DNA of 8,820 nucleotides. It comes from Rickettsiales bacterium (GTDB taxonomy: Bacteria > Pseudomonadota > Alphaproteobacteria > Rickettsiales > UBA1997). The DNA lies in NCBI GenBank assembly GCA_947441695.1, contig CANEUK010000049.1, forward strand, positions 1-8,820. Direction: 5' to 3'. Both the position numbers and the translations under genes were made by a program. The notes beneath the pieces were generated by a model, which was not told the origin of the DNA, searched no databases, and saw only the letters and a list, made by a program, of their open reading frames with translations. This document shows positions 1 to 6,532 of the stretch, piece by piece. Every line of letters starts with the position of its first letter. Position 1 is the first letter of the stretch.

Positions 1-1972
1 CAACCCAAAATGGCGCAGTTTCAAACTTGATTTCGCCAGAAATTTTTGCCAGATTTTTGCCTTCTTTTTTCCATAATAAGATATTTTTTAGAGCCAGATT
101 TTTATCATCTTCAAATCGAACAATAAAATCTAAGCCAGATTCAATTTGTGATTTTTTTTCGATGTTAAAATCTTTTAAAATCAAAGAACTTTGGGTTAAA
201 TTGATTTTGGTATCAAAATTTTGACTGCCAAAATTTTTTTTAGAAGAAATTGTCAAATCGCCCTTAACGTAAGGATTATCAAGCTTAGTAACTATTGAAT
301 TAACCTCAATATAAGAGTCTTCTAGGTTTATGTTTTCGTTGAGCGGAATACGAATGTCGAAACTATTTTGCGAATCACCGTTTAAATATTTTTCAACCGC
401 TGCGCTAAAAGAAGAGTTGCTATTATTGGCGTGTTTTAGTGAATCAGACGCACTTCCTTGCGATTTGCCAGAAATTTTTAGCAAAACTTGATTAGCTGCA
501 AAATCATCAATCTCAACCAAACCCTGCAAAATTTTACTATTTAATACGTCGCCGCTTTTTAGCTCAATTTTCATGCCCTTCATACCGAATTGCGCAATGC
601 CAGAAACCTTTGAAATGACAGGAAAATCTGAACTATATTCCAAATCAAAACCCTCGAAATTCACTTGCGAATCTATGTTGTTTAAGTGATTTCCAGTTGA
701 GTTTTTTGTTAATGAAAAGTTGGCATAAGCATTTTTTACAACGCCATTTTTAATGTGTGAAATTACCCATTTTCTAATATTGTTGTGAGACAAAGCTGAA
801 GGCCAAAATTTTTCCATCTGCAAATTTGGCACGTCTTGTAAGTTAATTTTAAAATCAAGTTTTTTGGTTTCTTGGTTATTTAAACCAAAAATTGCCAACG
901 ACATTTGTAAATGCGGATTTGAATTAACTTCGCTGGCAAAATCAGTTTTGATTTCTGATAAATTCAACAAACCATCTTGATGATTATATTTGCCAACAAC
1001 TTGCAAATTGAGGAAAGAAATTTTTTGGCTAAAAAATTCTAGAAATTCAAAGTCTCCTTTGGCAGCATTTGCCTTAAAAGAAATATCGCCAATTTTTCCG
1101 TCTTTAATTAAAAAAGAAGCTTTGGCACTTAAAATGGCATTGATTTGGCTTAGTGCGCCTAGATTAGAATGAAGATTGCTAATTGAATTAGGAATAAAAT
1201 TTTCCAAGGCTAAATCGCATTTTAATCCAGAATTCTTTGAAAATTGGCAATTTGCGTCAAAATCGACATCGCTTTTTTGAATATCAAAACTCACTTTATT
1301 GCTTGAAGAAAAATAAAGATTTTTACCCGATAAAGAATTGCGAATTTGCGATTTTTTTACCAAGATTTCGGTTTCGCGTTCTTTGCCTTTGATTAAAAGT
1401 TTGGCATTTTCAATTTCAAAATTTTTGATAGGAAATTTACCACTTTGAACTTCGGATAAAAAATTAGTTAAAAAAACCGCATCATTATTTTTAACACTCA
1501 AAGTTTGTTTGAGCTGATTTTGTTGGCTATTTAAAGTGATTGTTGGGTCGATTATTTTGATTTTGCTTGGAAAAAATCTCATCAAAAGAGCATCAAACAA
1601 AGAAAATTCTGCTTCGAGCTTGGGAATAACAAAAGCCTGATTTTGATTATTATTTGAAGGAGTATGTAAAATTTTTAAACCCACAATAGCAATTTTTAGC
1701 GTGCCATAACGCGTGAAGCTTATGTAAGTATTTGAAATTCCTACATCGTTGCCAAATTTTTTTTCAAGAATTTTTTCAATTTTTTGCGTAACTAGCGGAA
1801 TAGATTTTGGCTCGGTTGAAACCAAAATTAAAAAGTAAATAAGCGCCAAAGAGATAATCAGCGCAATCGAAAGATGAATTTTGTAAAATAAAGAAATTTT
1901 TTTATTTTTTTTGATTTTTGTTGTTTTGCGATCAACTGATTTTGGCTTGATGCGCAAGTATTTTTTGATCAT
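1..1972 (-). CDS. AsmA/YhdP-like DUF3971 protein, 3' end cut by window edge
   Basis: An open frame of 657 codons runs from ATG at 1972 to the left window edge with no stop or frameshift. It is missing from simple ORF lists because it has no stop inside the window. Residues 1-26 are very basic, and residues about 33-52 form one hydrophobic segment, so it is probably an inner-membrane anchor with the bulk in the periplasm. The long remainder is repetitive, beta-strand-like sequence rich in N, S, K and I. Around residues 389-411 it has the DUF3971 signature: FWP, then IRKWV about ten residues later, then KNGVV. The AsmA/YhdP/TamB-like superfamily consists of large bridge-like proteins implicated in phospholipid transport to, and integrity of, the outer membrane; that role here is inferred from family. 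Full-length members often exceed 1000 residues, so much is probably missing. No clear Shine-Dalgarno precedes the start. It could belong to another AsmA-like subfamily. Confidence 0.83.
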   Translation of the reverse strand, partial: MIKKYLRIKPKSVDRKTTKIKKNKKISLFYKIHLSIALIISLALIYFLILVSTEPKSIPLVTQKIEKILEKKFGNDVGISNTYISFTRYGTLKIAIVGLKILHTPSNNNQNQAFVIPKLEAEFSLFDALLMRFFPSKIKIIDPTITLNSQQNQLKQTLSVKNNDAVFLTNFLSEVQSGKFPIKNFEIENAKLLIKGKERETEILVKKSQIRNSLSGKNLYFSSSNKVSFDIQKSDVDFDANCQFSKNSGLKCDLALENFIPNSISNLHSNLGALSQINAILSAKASFLIKDGKIGDISFKANAAKGDFEFLEFFSQKISFLNLQVVGKYNHQDGLLNLSEIKTDFASEVNSNPHLQMSLAIFGLNNQETKKLDFKINLQDVPNLQMEKFWPSALSHNNIRKWVISHIKNGVVKNAYANFSLTKNSTGNHLNNIDSQVNFEGFDLEYSSDFPVISKVSGIAQFGMKGMKIELKSGDVLNSKILQGLVEIDDFAANQVLLKISGKSQGSASDSLKHANNSNSSFSAAVEKYLNGDSQNSFDIRIPLNENINLEDSYIEVNSIVTKLDNPYVKGDLTISSKKNFGSQNFDTKINLTQSSLILKDFNIEKKSQIESGLDFIVRFEDDKNLALKNILLWKKEGKNLAKISGEIKFETAPFWV

Positions 1973-2062
1973 TTTTTTAACTTATTTTAGCTAATCAAAA
2001 TCATAGTTTTTGCTAATTTTTTGGGATTAGAAATATGTTTTTAACTAACTATTTTTAACTCA

Positions 2063-2092
2063 TATTTAGACTTAATTTTGTTTTTTTGACAA
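2063..2092 (-). promoter_or_regulatory. Possible sigma70-type promoter for the DUF3971 gene
   Basis: Reading the minus strand in the 219-base gap between the response regulator stop and the DUF3971 start, TTGTCA (2092-2087) is followed after 18 bases by TAAATA (2068-2063). The -35 is a good match and the -10 is weak (3 of 6). A start near 2056 would leave a leader of about 80 bases. In sequence this AT-rich such matches arise easily by chance. The gap otherwise holds only weak hairpins, such as AGCTTT pairing with AAAGCT just after the response regulator stop, and no convincing terminator. Confidence 0.22.
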
Positions 2093-2191
2093 AGCTAAAC
2101 AGTTTCAGAAGCTTTTTGCTCGAGTTAGGTGGAAAAAAACTCTTAAAAATAGATTTAAAGATTAGCTTTTTCTCGTTTTTGAAAGCTGCTA

Positions 2192-3244
2192 TTACTTAAT
2201 AAGTCGATAAGAAGGAATTAGTAAAATTGAGGTGTTTTTTTTGTTTTCAGCAACTTCAAAAAAACAATTTTGTTTATCTAAAATTTTACTTACTTGCAAA
2301 GCGTCTAAGTTAGATCTGATGTCAATATTTTGGTTTTTAGATTTGAAATAAAATATTATCGCCATTTGCTCAAGATGGTCAATAATAACGTTTATTTCAA
2401 CTAAGGCTTCTGGGTCACATTTAAACATTCCAACGAAAATTTTGCGCAAAGCTTCAAAAAAAACTAAGTAATCAATCTTCAAAAGTGGAACTGCGATATT
2501 TTCGTGAGGAGTTTCGATTTGGACTCGGTTTTTAAACTTTTCTCCTAAATTTTTAATAAAATCATTTAACAAAAGATTAATGTTAAAAACCTCTTCTTGA
2601 GCATTTAATTTATGGTCAATTGCTGACTCATCTAAAGCGTTGGCAATTGAGCCTCGAAGCTTCATTGATGCGATATAAATTTTGTCAAGATCTTCTAAAT
2701 AGCGACGGTGCGGAAATGGTCCGTATGGCTGCTCTTTTAGGGACGAAGAAATTTGACCAATAATATCGAGATTAAGAAAAACTTCGGAAGGTAAAATTGA
2801 AGAAACTTGGTTTTTGATGTTTTTAATATTGCGATCGTGAGTTTCTTTGATTTTAAGCAAGTTAGAAGTTTTTTCTCTAATTTTTGCAATCATCAAGTCA
2901 AAATCTATTGGCTTGATTAAGTAGTCATTTGCCGAAGAATTAACGCCTTTTATCACATCATCTTTTTGTCCTAAGGCACTCAAAAAAATAAATGGCGCGT
3001 TATTATTGCGAATATTTTTACTCTCACGAATTAATCTAAGTAAACCATATCCGTCAAGTTCTGGCATCATGATGTCAGAAATCACTAAATCTGGCTTATT
3101 TTTAATAAAACTCTCAAATCCCAATTTTCCATTTTCAGCCTCAAAAACTTCAAAGCCTTCGTCGCGCAAAATTTCGGCAATATTTATGCGGATGTCTTGT
3201 TCATCTTCGACGCAAAGAATTTTTATTTTTTGTTCTTTTTGCAT
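2192..3244 (-). CDS. Response regulator with degenerate histidine-kinase-like C-terminus
   Basis: This is a 350-residue protein. Residues about 7-125 form a complete receiver domain: the acidic pocket E13/D14, the phospho-acceptor D57 in VISDIMMPELDG, S89 at the switch position, and the conserved K111-P112. Residues about 126-350 are not a DNA-binding or GGDEF domain. They resemble a worn HisKA plus HATPase_c module: a helical stretch with an LNLDIIG segment reminiscent of the LNAIIG that follows the phospho-histidine in HisKA, a YLEDLDKIYIASMKLR-type helix, and a KIDYLVFFEALRKIF stretch where an ATPase N-box would lie. The HisKA histidine and the N, G1 and G2 ATP-binding boxes are not visible, so autophosphorylation is unlikely. 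It starts 24 bases after the dnaX stop with no Shine-Dalgarno and is probably cotranscribed with dnaX. The receiver call is firm; the pseudokinase reading is inference. It may be a phosphotransfer or scaffold output protein. Confidence 0.85.
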   Translation of the reverse strand: MQKEQKIKILCVEDEQDIRINIAEILRDEGFEVFEAENGKLGFESFIKNKPDLVISDIMMPELDGYGLLRLIRESKNIRNNNAPFIFLSALGQKDDVIKGVNSSANDYLIKPIDFDLMIAKIREKTSNLLKIKETHDRNIKNIKNQVSSILPSEVFLNLDIIGQISSSLKEQPYGPFPHRRYLEDLDKIYIASMKLRGSIANALDESAIDHKLNAQEEVFNINLLLNDFIKNLGEKFKNRVQIETPHENIAVPLLKIDYLVFFEALRKIFVGMFKCDPEALVEINVIIDHLEQMAIIFYFKSKNQNIDIRSNLDALQVSKILDKQNCFFEVAENKKNTSILLIPSYRLIK

Positions 3245-3268
3245 AAAAAGTTCGGTTTTTAAATTTAA

Positions 3269-4510
3269 TTAAATTACGCGCGATCCTTCAAAATTGCGTA
3301 AAATTTCGTTAATAGTTTCATCACTAATTTCGTTGCTTTGCTGGTCAATAGAATTTTTTGTTTTATTTAAATTAAGCAGAATTGGTTGCAAATTTGGCAA
3401 AGCAACCAAATGACAAATGCGAATCATTAGCATTTCAAAAGACATTTTTGGCGAAGTAGAAAAATTAATTTCTGAATTTCCTTTAACCAACATTTGCCAA
3501 ATTCTGGTTAAGGAATTTAGTGAAATTTCTTGGGCAATTTTATTGATTTTTTCTTGTTGAAAAACCGAATATCCGTCTAATTTATAGTTTGATAAAATCT
3601 TGCAAGAAGTAGCTTTGTGAGTTATTTCCAGCAAATCCAATATCAACTGCGATACATCGGAAGAATAAGTATAAAAATCACTAAACTTTTTAAAAGATGT
3701 CTCAAAGTCACCTTTGAGCAAGCTTTCAAAAAGCTCAATTATTTTAACTCTATCATTAAGTCCGAGCATTTTTTCAATTAGATCGGTAGATAGAAACTTT
3801 TGGTGATTATTGTTGGCTAAGGCTTGATCTAAAAGCGAAAGACTATCGCGAACCGAACCTTCGGAAATTTTGGCGATAATTGATAAAGCTTCTTTATCAG
3901 CTTCAAAGTTTTCTTTTTGCAAAATATTTTTTAGATGATTTTCAATTTCCAATTCATCTAAACGGCGCAAATCAAATCTCTGACAGCGCGATAGAATTGT
4001 AGCTGGAACTTTTTTGATTTCAGTTGTAGCAAAAATAAATTTTACGTCAGCTGGTGGCTCTTCTAGGGTTTTAAGCAAGGCGTTGAAGGCGTTGTTACTT
4101 AGCATGTGAACTTCGTCAATGATGTAAATTTTATTCAAAGCCATAACTGGCGCATAGGCAATTGAATCGATAATTTCACGAATTTCATCAACTCCGTTTC
4201 GGCTTGCAGCATCAATTTCAATAACGTCTTGATGTCTTGACGAAGTAATCATTATGCAGTTATCGCAAATATCGCAGGCTTTACCAGAAGAACGCGCGCT
4301 TTCATCGAGACAATTTATGGTTTTAGCAATAATTCGTGCGGTTGTGGTTTTTCCAACTCCTCGAATTCCAGTTAAGATATAGGCGTGATGTAGGCGATTA
4401 TTTTTAATAGCATTGCTAAGAGTTGTCACCAAAACCTCTTGACCAACTAATTCATTAAAATTTTGTGGTCGATATTTTCGAGCTAAAACCAAGTAAGAAG
4501 TTTGCGACAT
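3269..4510 (-). CDS. dnaX: DNA polymerase III clamp-loader subunit DnaX (gamma-length)
   Basis: This is the motor subunit of the clamp loader, which opens and loads the beta sliding clamp at the replication fork. The 413 residues hold the full AAA+ core: Walker A GIRGVGKTT (48-56), a four-cysteine zinc module (C67, C79, C82, C85), Walker B IIDEVHML with D122/E123, sensor 1 ATTE (151-154), the SRC arginine finger (164-166), and sensor 2 GSVRDSLSLLDQA (218-230). The helical oligomerisation domain III follows, to about residue 375. E. coli tau is 643 residues and gamma is 431, so this product is gamma-sized. The next gene starts 24 bases after the stop, leaving no room for a frameshifted tau. 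The last residues (EILRNFEGSRVI) resemble the FPGA-I ending of alphaproteobacterial DnaX, which suggests an internally shortened C-terminal region. It lies 60 bases downstream of the 4.5S RNA gene on the same strand. No clear ribosome binding site is seen. Confidence 0.96.
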   Translation of the reverse strand: MSQTSYLVLARKYRPQNFNELVGQEVLVTTLSNAIKNNRLHHAYILTGIRGVGKTTTARIIAKTINCLDESARSSGKACDICDNCIMITSSRHQDVIEIDAASRNGVDEIREIIDSIAYAPVMALNKIYIIDEVHMLSNNAFNALLKTLEEPPADVKFIFATTEIKKVPATILSRCQRFDLRRLDELEIENHLKNILQKENFEADKEALSIIAKISEGSVRDSLSLLDQALANNNHQKFLSTDLIEKMLGLNDRVKIIELFESLLKGDFETSFKKFSDFYTYSSDVSQLILDLLEITHKATSCKILSNYKLDGYSVFQQEKINKIAQEISLNSLTRIWQMLVKGNSEINFSTSPKMSFEMLMIRICHLVALPNLQPILLNLNKTKNSIDQQSNEISDETINEILRNFEGSRVI

Positions 4511-4570
4511 TTGGTTAAGAAAAACTTGCTAGAAATAAAGTTTTAAAAGAGATCTGAACTTTCTGATTTG

Positions 4571-4655
4571 AAGTGAGAGCGACCCAGTCTAAAAACCCAT
4601 GAGCTGCTTTCTTTCGAATCTGACTCGTTTAAGTAAAAAACTGCCCGCTCTCACC
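4571..4655 (-). ncRNA. ffs: Signal recognition particle 4.5S RNA
   Basis: On the minus strand an RNA of about 85 nt starts GGTGAGAGCGGGCAG and ends TGGGTCGCTCTCACT. The termini pair as GTGAGAGCG with CGCTCTCAC. Further in, CAGT pairs with ACTG, AAAC with GTTT, and GAG with CTC, giving one long irregular hairpin. At the tip, GTCAGATTCGAAAGAAAGCA matches the highly conserved SRP S-domain (E. coli GTCAGGTCCGGAAGGAAGCA), including the tetraloop region and the AAGCAGC strand that binds the Ffh M domain. With Ffh this RNA targets nascent membrane proteins to FtsY at the inner membrane. It is somewhat shorter than the 114-nt E. coli RNA, and the exact ends are estimated from the stem. It lies between the mobile-element region and dnaX, 60 bases upstream of dnaX. 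No strong intrinsic terminator separates them, so read-through into dnaX is possible. Confidence 0.92.
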
Positions 4656-4661
4656 AAAAAC

Positions 4662-4691
4662 AATATTCAATTTACAAGTTCAATTATTCAA
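4662..4691 (-). promoter_or_regulatory. Possible promoter of the 4.5S RNA gene
   Basis: If transcription starts at the predicted 5' G (4655), TTGAAT (4691-4686) sits at -36 to -31. AATATT (4667-4662) sits at -12 to -7, with an 18-base spacer. The position is right for a sigma70 promoter, but the -10 box is only a partial match and the region is AT-rich. Support comes mainly from its placement relative to the structured RNA. Confidence 0.33.
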
Positions 4692-4812
4692 GAAGGAATT
4701 AGCTTAAATTTTCATATATACTTAATCAAATTCAACTTATCGAAGGAATTTGGCAACTCTTGAATTACTCTCGCGGACGAATGAATCGGCGCATCCGCAA
4801 CAGATTTTTATT

Positions 4813-4844
4813 TTAGAGCCTGTCTTTAAATTTATTTGATTCCA
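4813..4844. repeat. Left terminal inverted repeat of the MITE
   Basis: This 32-base arm is perfectly complementary to 4947-4978. It includes the outer TTA and ends at TTGATTCCA. Beyond position 4844 the match to the other arm breaks down, then resumes at TTTTGGC and at the inner 17-bp repeat. Confidence 0.9.
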
Positions 4845-4977
4845 GATTTTGGCATATTTTAAGCGCTTTTTTAATAAAATTATGAGGAATATCTGGATAT
4901 ATTTCGAATAATTTTATTAAAAAATAAGCCAAAATAGGACTAGATATGGAATCAAATAAATTTAAAGACAGGCTCTA
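4814..4977. mobile_element. MITE-like 160-bp element with TA target duplication
   Basis: The element (4816-4975) begins GAGCCTGTCTTTAAA and ends with the exact inverted complement. It is bounded on both sides by TA (4814-4815 and 4976-4977), consistent with a duplicated TA target. The perfect terminal arms span 4813-4844 and 4947-4978 (32 bases counting the flanking TTA/TAA). Inside, 4867-4883 and 4908-4924 form a second perfect 17-bp inverted repeat, so the whole unit folds into one long hairpin with an asymmetric bulge. It has no open reading frame worth noting, so it must have been moved by a transposase encoded elsewhere. The TA target and GAGCC-type ends suggest an IS630/Tc1-mariner or IS5 (IS427 group) source; that assignment is inference. 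It lies 29 bases downstream of the IalB-family stop, where its transcript hairpin could protect or end that mRNA. Confidence 0.8.
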
Positions 4978-4978
4978 A
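4947..4978. repeat. Right terminal inverted repeat of the MITE
   Basis: This is the exact reverse complement of 4813-4844, starting TGGAATCAAA and ending GGCTCTAA. The perfect identity of the two arms suggests recent insertion or selection to keep the hairpin. Confidence 0.9.
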
Positions 4979-5006
4979 GGAAGTTGAATTTGGTTGAGTA
5001 TATTTG

Positions 5007-5537
5007 CTAATTGCAAATTTCTTTCATGCGGGCGTAAGCTCTGGTAATTCCTTTGAGAGAATATTCGTCAACCGCATAAGTTCCAATTGCCGAGTTGCTT
5101 CGAACCTTTAAAGCTGCGCTATTCAATATAGTTTCAATCATTATGGCATCTTCTGTTTTTGTTTTAACCCAAGCCATATCTTTTTTGGAAAGCAGATTAA
5201 ATTGCTGATTATCAACCAACACCAAAACTTCGCTGCTTAGTTTATATTCAAACCCGCCAAAAATACTAATTTCTTCGCTGCGGTCTTTTTGAAAACGAGC
5301 AATCATCAAATATGGCTTTTGCCTAGAATTATGATCGGAGTCAGATTTTATGGGATGAGAAACGATGTAACATTTTTTATACTCCAATTCATTTTCCTGA
5401 ATTTCGTAAACACGCCATTGATAAAACGAACTATCAATCACTTGAGCTTGAGCGCATTGTCTTAGTCCAACCAGAAAAAAAATGGCATAAATTACAATAA
5501 TTATCGCGCCTTTTGTTAAGTGACGAAGAAGTTTCAT
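5007..5537 (-). CDS. Invasion-associated locus B (IalB) family secreted protein
   Basis: This is a 176-residue protein with a clear N-terminal signal. Basic residues at 5-9 are followed by a hydrophobic core at about 11-25 and an AQA|Q cleavage site near residue 31, so it is probably exported to the periplasm or outer surface. The mature part has the IalB-family pattern: WRVYEI (41-46), CYIVSHPIKS (56-65), PYLMIARF, a SIFGGFEYKLSSEV stretch, MAWVKT, and the ending DEYSLKGITRAYARMKEIC (157-175). C56 and C175 are the only cysteines after the predicted cleavage site and may pair. IalB of Bartonella is linked to erythrocyte invasion, but the family is widespread in alphaproteobacteria and the actual function is poorly defined, so a virulence role should not be assumed. 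The ATG directly abuts the ispB stop (TAA then ATG), which suggests translational coupling, as no Shine-Dalgarno is seen. It is the last gene before the MITE. Confidence 0.83.
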   Translation of the reverse strand: MKLLRHLTKGAIIIVIYAIFFLVGLRQCAQAQVIDSSFYQWRVYEIQENELEYKKCYIVSHPIKSDSDHNSRQKPYLMIARFQKDRSEEISIFGGFEYKLSSEVLVLVDNQQFNLLSKKDMAWVKTKTEDAIMIETILNSAALKVRSNSAIGTYAVDEYSLKGITRAYARMKEICN

Positions 5538-6530
5538 TTAAAAAATTCGTGACAATGAATATTGAAGAACGTTTGTTAGATATTTTTTTGCCGGCGAATC
5601 GACAAAAATTTGTAGGTTTTTAAAAGCTAATTCTTGATGTCTTAAAGCAAGATTTTTTGCACTTTCAAAGCCTTCATACTTTTTAATCAATTTTAAAAAA
5701 TCAGCAAAGTCCTTTTGATCTTTGTTTTGTATAAGCAAATTTTTTTCAAATATTTCAGCGATAAGCTTTTTATCTGCTGGGTTAGATTTTTGATAAGTTA
5801 GAATTGCTGGCAAAGTAACTTTGCTTTCAAAAAAATCATTTCCGATTTCCTTCCCTAAAGCCACTTCTTGTGAAGAATAGTCAAGAATATCATCAACAAT
5901 CTGAAAAATTATTCCCAAATTTTTACCAAATTCGTGAAGCGCTCTATTTTCTGGTTCGGGGCGATTATTAATTAAAGCGCCAGACTCGCAAGCTGCTGCA
6001 AAAAGCACCGCAGTTTTGCCAAAAATAATCTCTAAATATTTTTCTTGCGATAAGGCGATGTTGCTAGAATTTTCTAGTTGCATCACCTCGCCATCTGCCA
6101 TAATCGAAGAAGCTTTTGCCAGCAAATCAAGTGCTAGTAAATTTTGACTTTTTACCATCAATTGAAATGCGATCGAAAAAAGATAATCACCAACTAGAAT
6201 GCTTGGTTTATTGCCCCAAATAGAGTTAGAAGTTTTTTTACCACGCCTGACCTGGCTTTCATCAACAACATCATCATGCAACAAAGTCGCGCTGTGAATC
6301 AACTCAACTGCGGCAGCCAAATTCAAATAATCGTCATCAGATTTAGAACCGCATAATTTTGCTGCCAAAATTAGCAATATTGGACGAATTCTTTTTCCAC
6401 CAGAAGAAATTAGATGACTAGAAACTTCTGAAATAAGCGGCGATTTTCCAAGTGAAAATTGCAAAATTAATTCATCGATTTTTTTTAAATCGGGCGAAAG
6501 TTCTAAAAAAATATTTTGAAATTCTTTCAT
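5538..6530 (-). CDS. ispB: Long-chain polyprenyl diphosphate synthase
   Basis: This trans-type prenyltransferase extends farnesyl or geranyl diphosphate with isopentenyl diphosphate to make the long side chain of ubiquinone. The 330 residues show GGKRIRP (44-50), which binds isopentenyl diphosphate, the first aspartate-rich motif LLHDDVVDESQVRRG (D86, D87, D90), and the second aspartate-rich motif FQIVDDILDYS (D213, D214, D217), all Mg2+ ligands. The first motif is DDxxD without the two-residue insertion of bacterial farnesyl synthases (IspA). Small residues A81/T82 sit where short-chain enzymes have bulky ones, and the length fits octaprenyl or decaprenyl synthases. Chain length cannot be read from sequence. 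It starts two bases after the upstream 100-residue gene and abuts the IalB-family gene, so the three form a tight operon. Confidence 0.93.
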   Translation of the reverse strand: MKEFQNIFLELSPDLKKIDELILQFSLGKSPLISEVSSHLISSGGKRIRPILLILAAKLCGSKSDDDYLNLAAAVELIHSATLLHDDVVDESQVRRGKKTSNSIWGNKPSILVGDYLFSIAFQLMVKSQNLLALDLLAKASSIMADGEVMQLENSSNIALSQEKYLEIIFGKTAVLFAAACESGALINNRPEPENRALHEFGKNLGIIFQIVDDILDYSSQEVALGKEIGNDFFESKVTLPAILTYQKSNPADKKLIAEIFEKNLLIQNKDQKDFADFLKLIKKYEGFESAKNLALRHQELAFKNLQIFVDSPAKKYLTNVLQYSLSRIF

Positions 6531-6532
6531 TA

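Larger units (their letters stand above)
4716..5003. repeat. Outer imperfect inverted repeat surrounding the MITE
   Basis: The 23-base segment 4716-4738 is repeated in inverted orientation at 4981-5003 with two mismatches (21 of 23 identical). The shared core on the plus strand is CAAATTCAACTT on the left and its complement on the right. The arms enclose the MITE-like element together with about 80 bases of non-element sequence. They may be the ends of an older element into which the MITE inserted, or a diverged duplication. No clear target-site duplication is visible outside them. Confidence 0.6.
4656..5006. other. Gene-free stretch between ffs and the IalB-family gene
   Basis: These roughly 350 bases hold the putative ffs promoter, an imperfect outer inverted repeat, a short GC-richer patch (about 4770-4797), and the MITE-like element. 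The patch contains a GCGGA/TCCGC hairpin in otherwise AT-rich DNA. On the minus strand it lies in a 31-codon open stretch (4807-4712, reading ADAPIHSSARVIQELPNS in the middle and ending TGA). That stretch has no start codon and is cut off upstream by a stop next to the MITE. It could be the tail of a decayed gene, but I cannot identify it and it is too short to call a pseudogene. Confidence 0.5.

Noticed and set aside
27..224. 65-codon plus-strand frame, and similar plus-strand frames at 990-1172, 3006-3272, 7439-7639 and 7874-8116
   Set aside because: Each lies wholly or almost wholly antisense to a well-supported minus-strand gene (DUF3971, response regulator, cca), has no recognisable motif, and reads as low-complexity K/F/S/I sequence.
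3269..3380. Programmed frameshift in dnaX producing tau and gamma
   Set aside because: An A6 run exists near the 3' end, but there is no downstream frame long enough for tau because the response regulator begins 24 bases after the stop.
4771..4797. Hairpin GCGGA…TCCGC as an intrinsic terminator or tRNA fragment
   Set aside because: The stem is only five pairs with a 16-base loop, there is no clean T-run at the right distance, and no tRNA arms or anticodon loop can be drawn.
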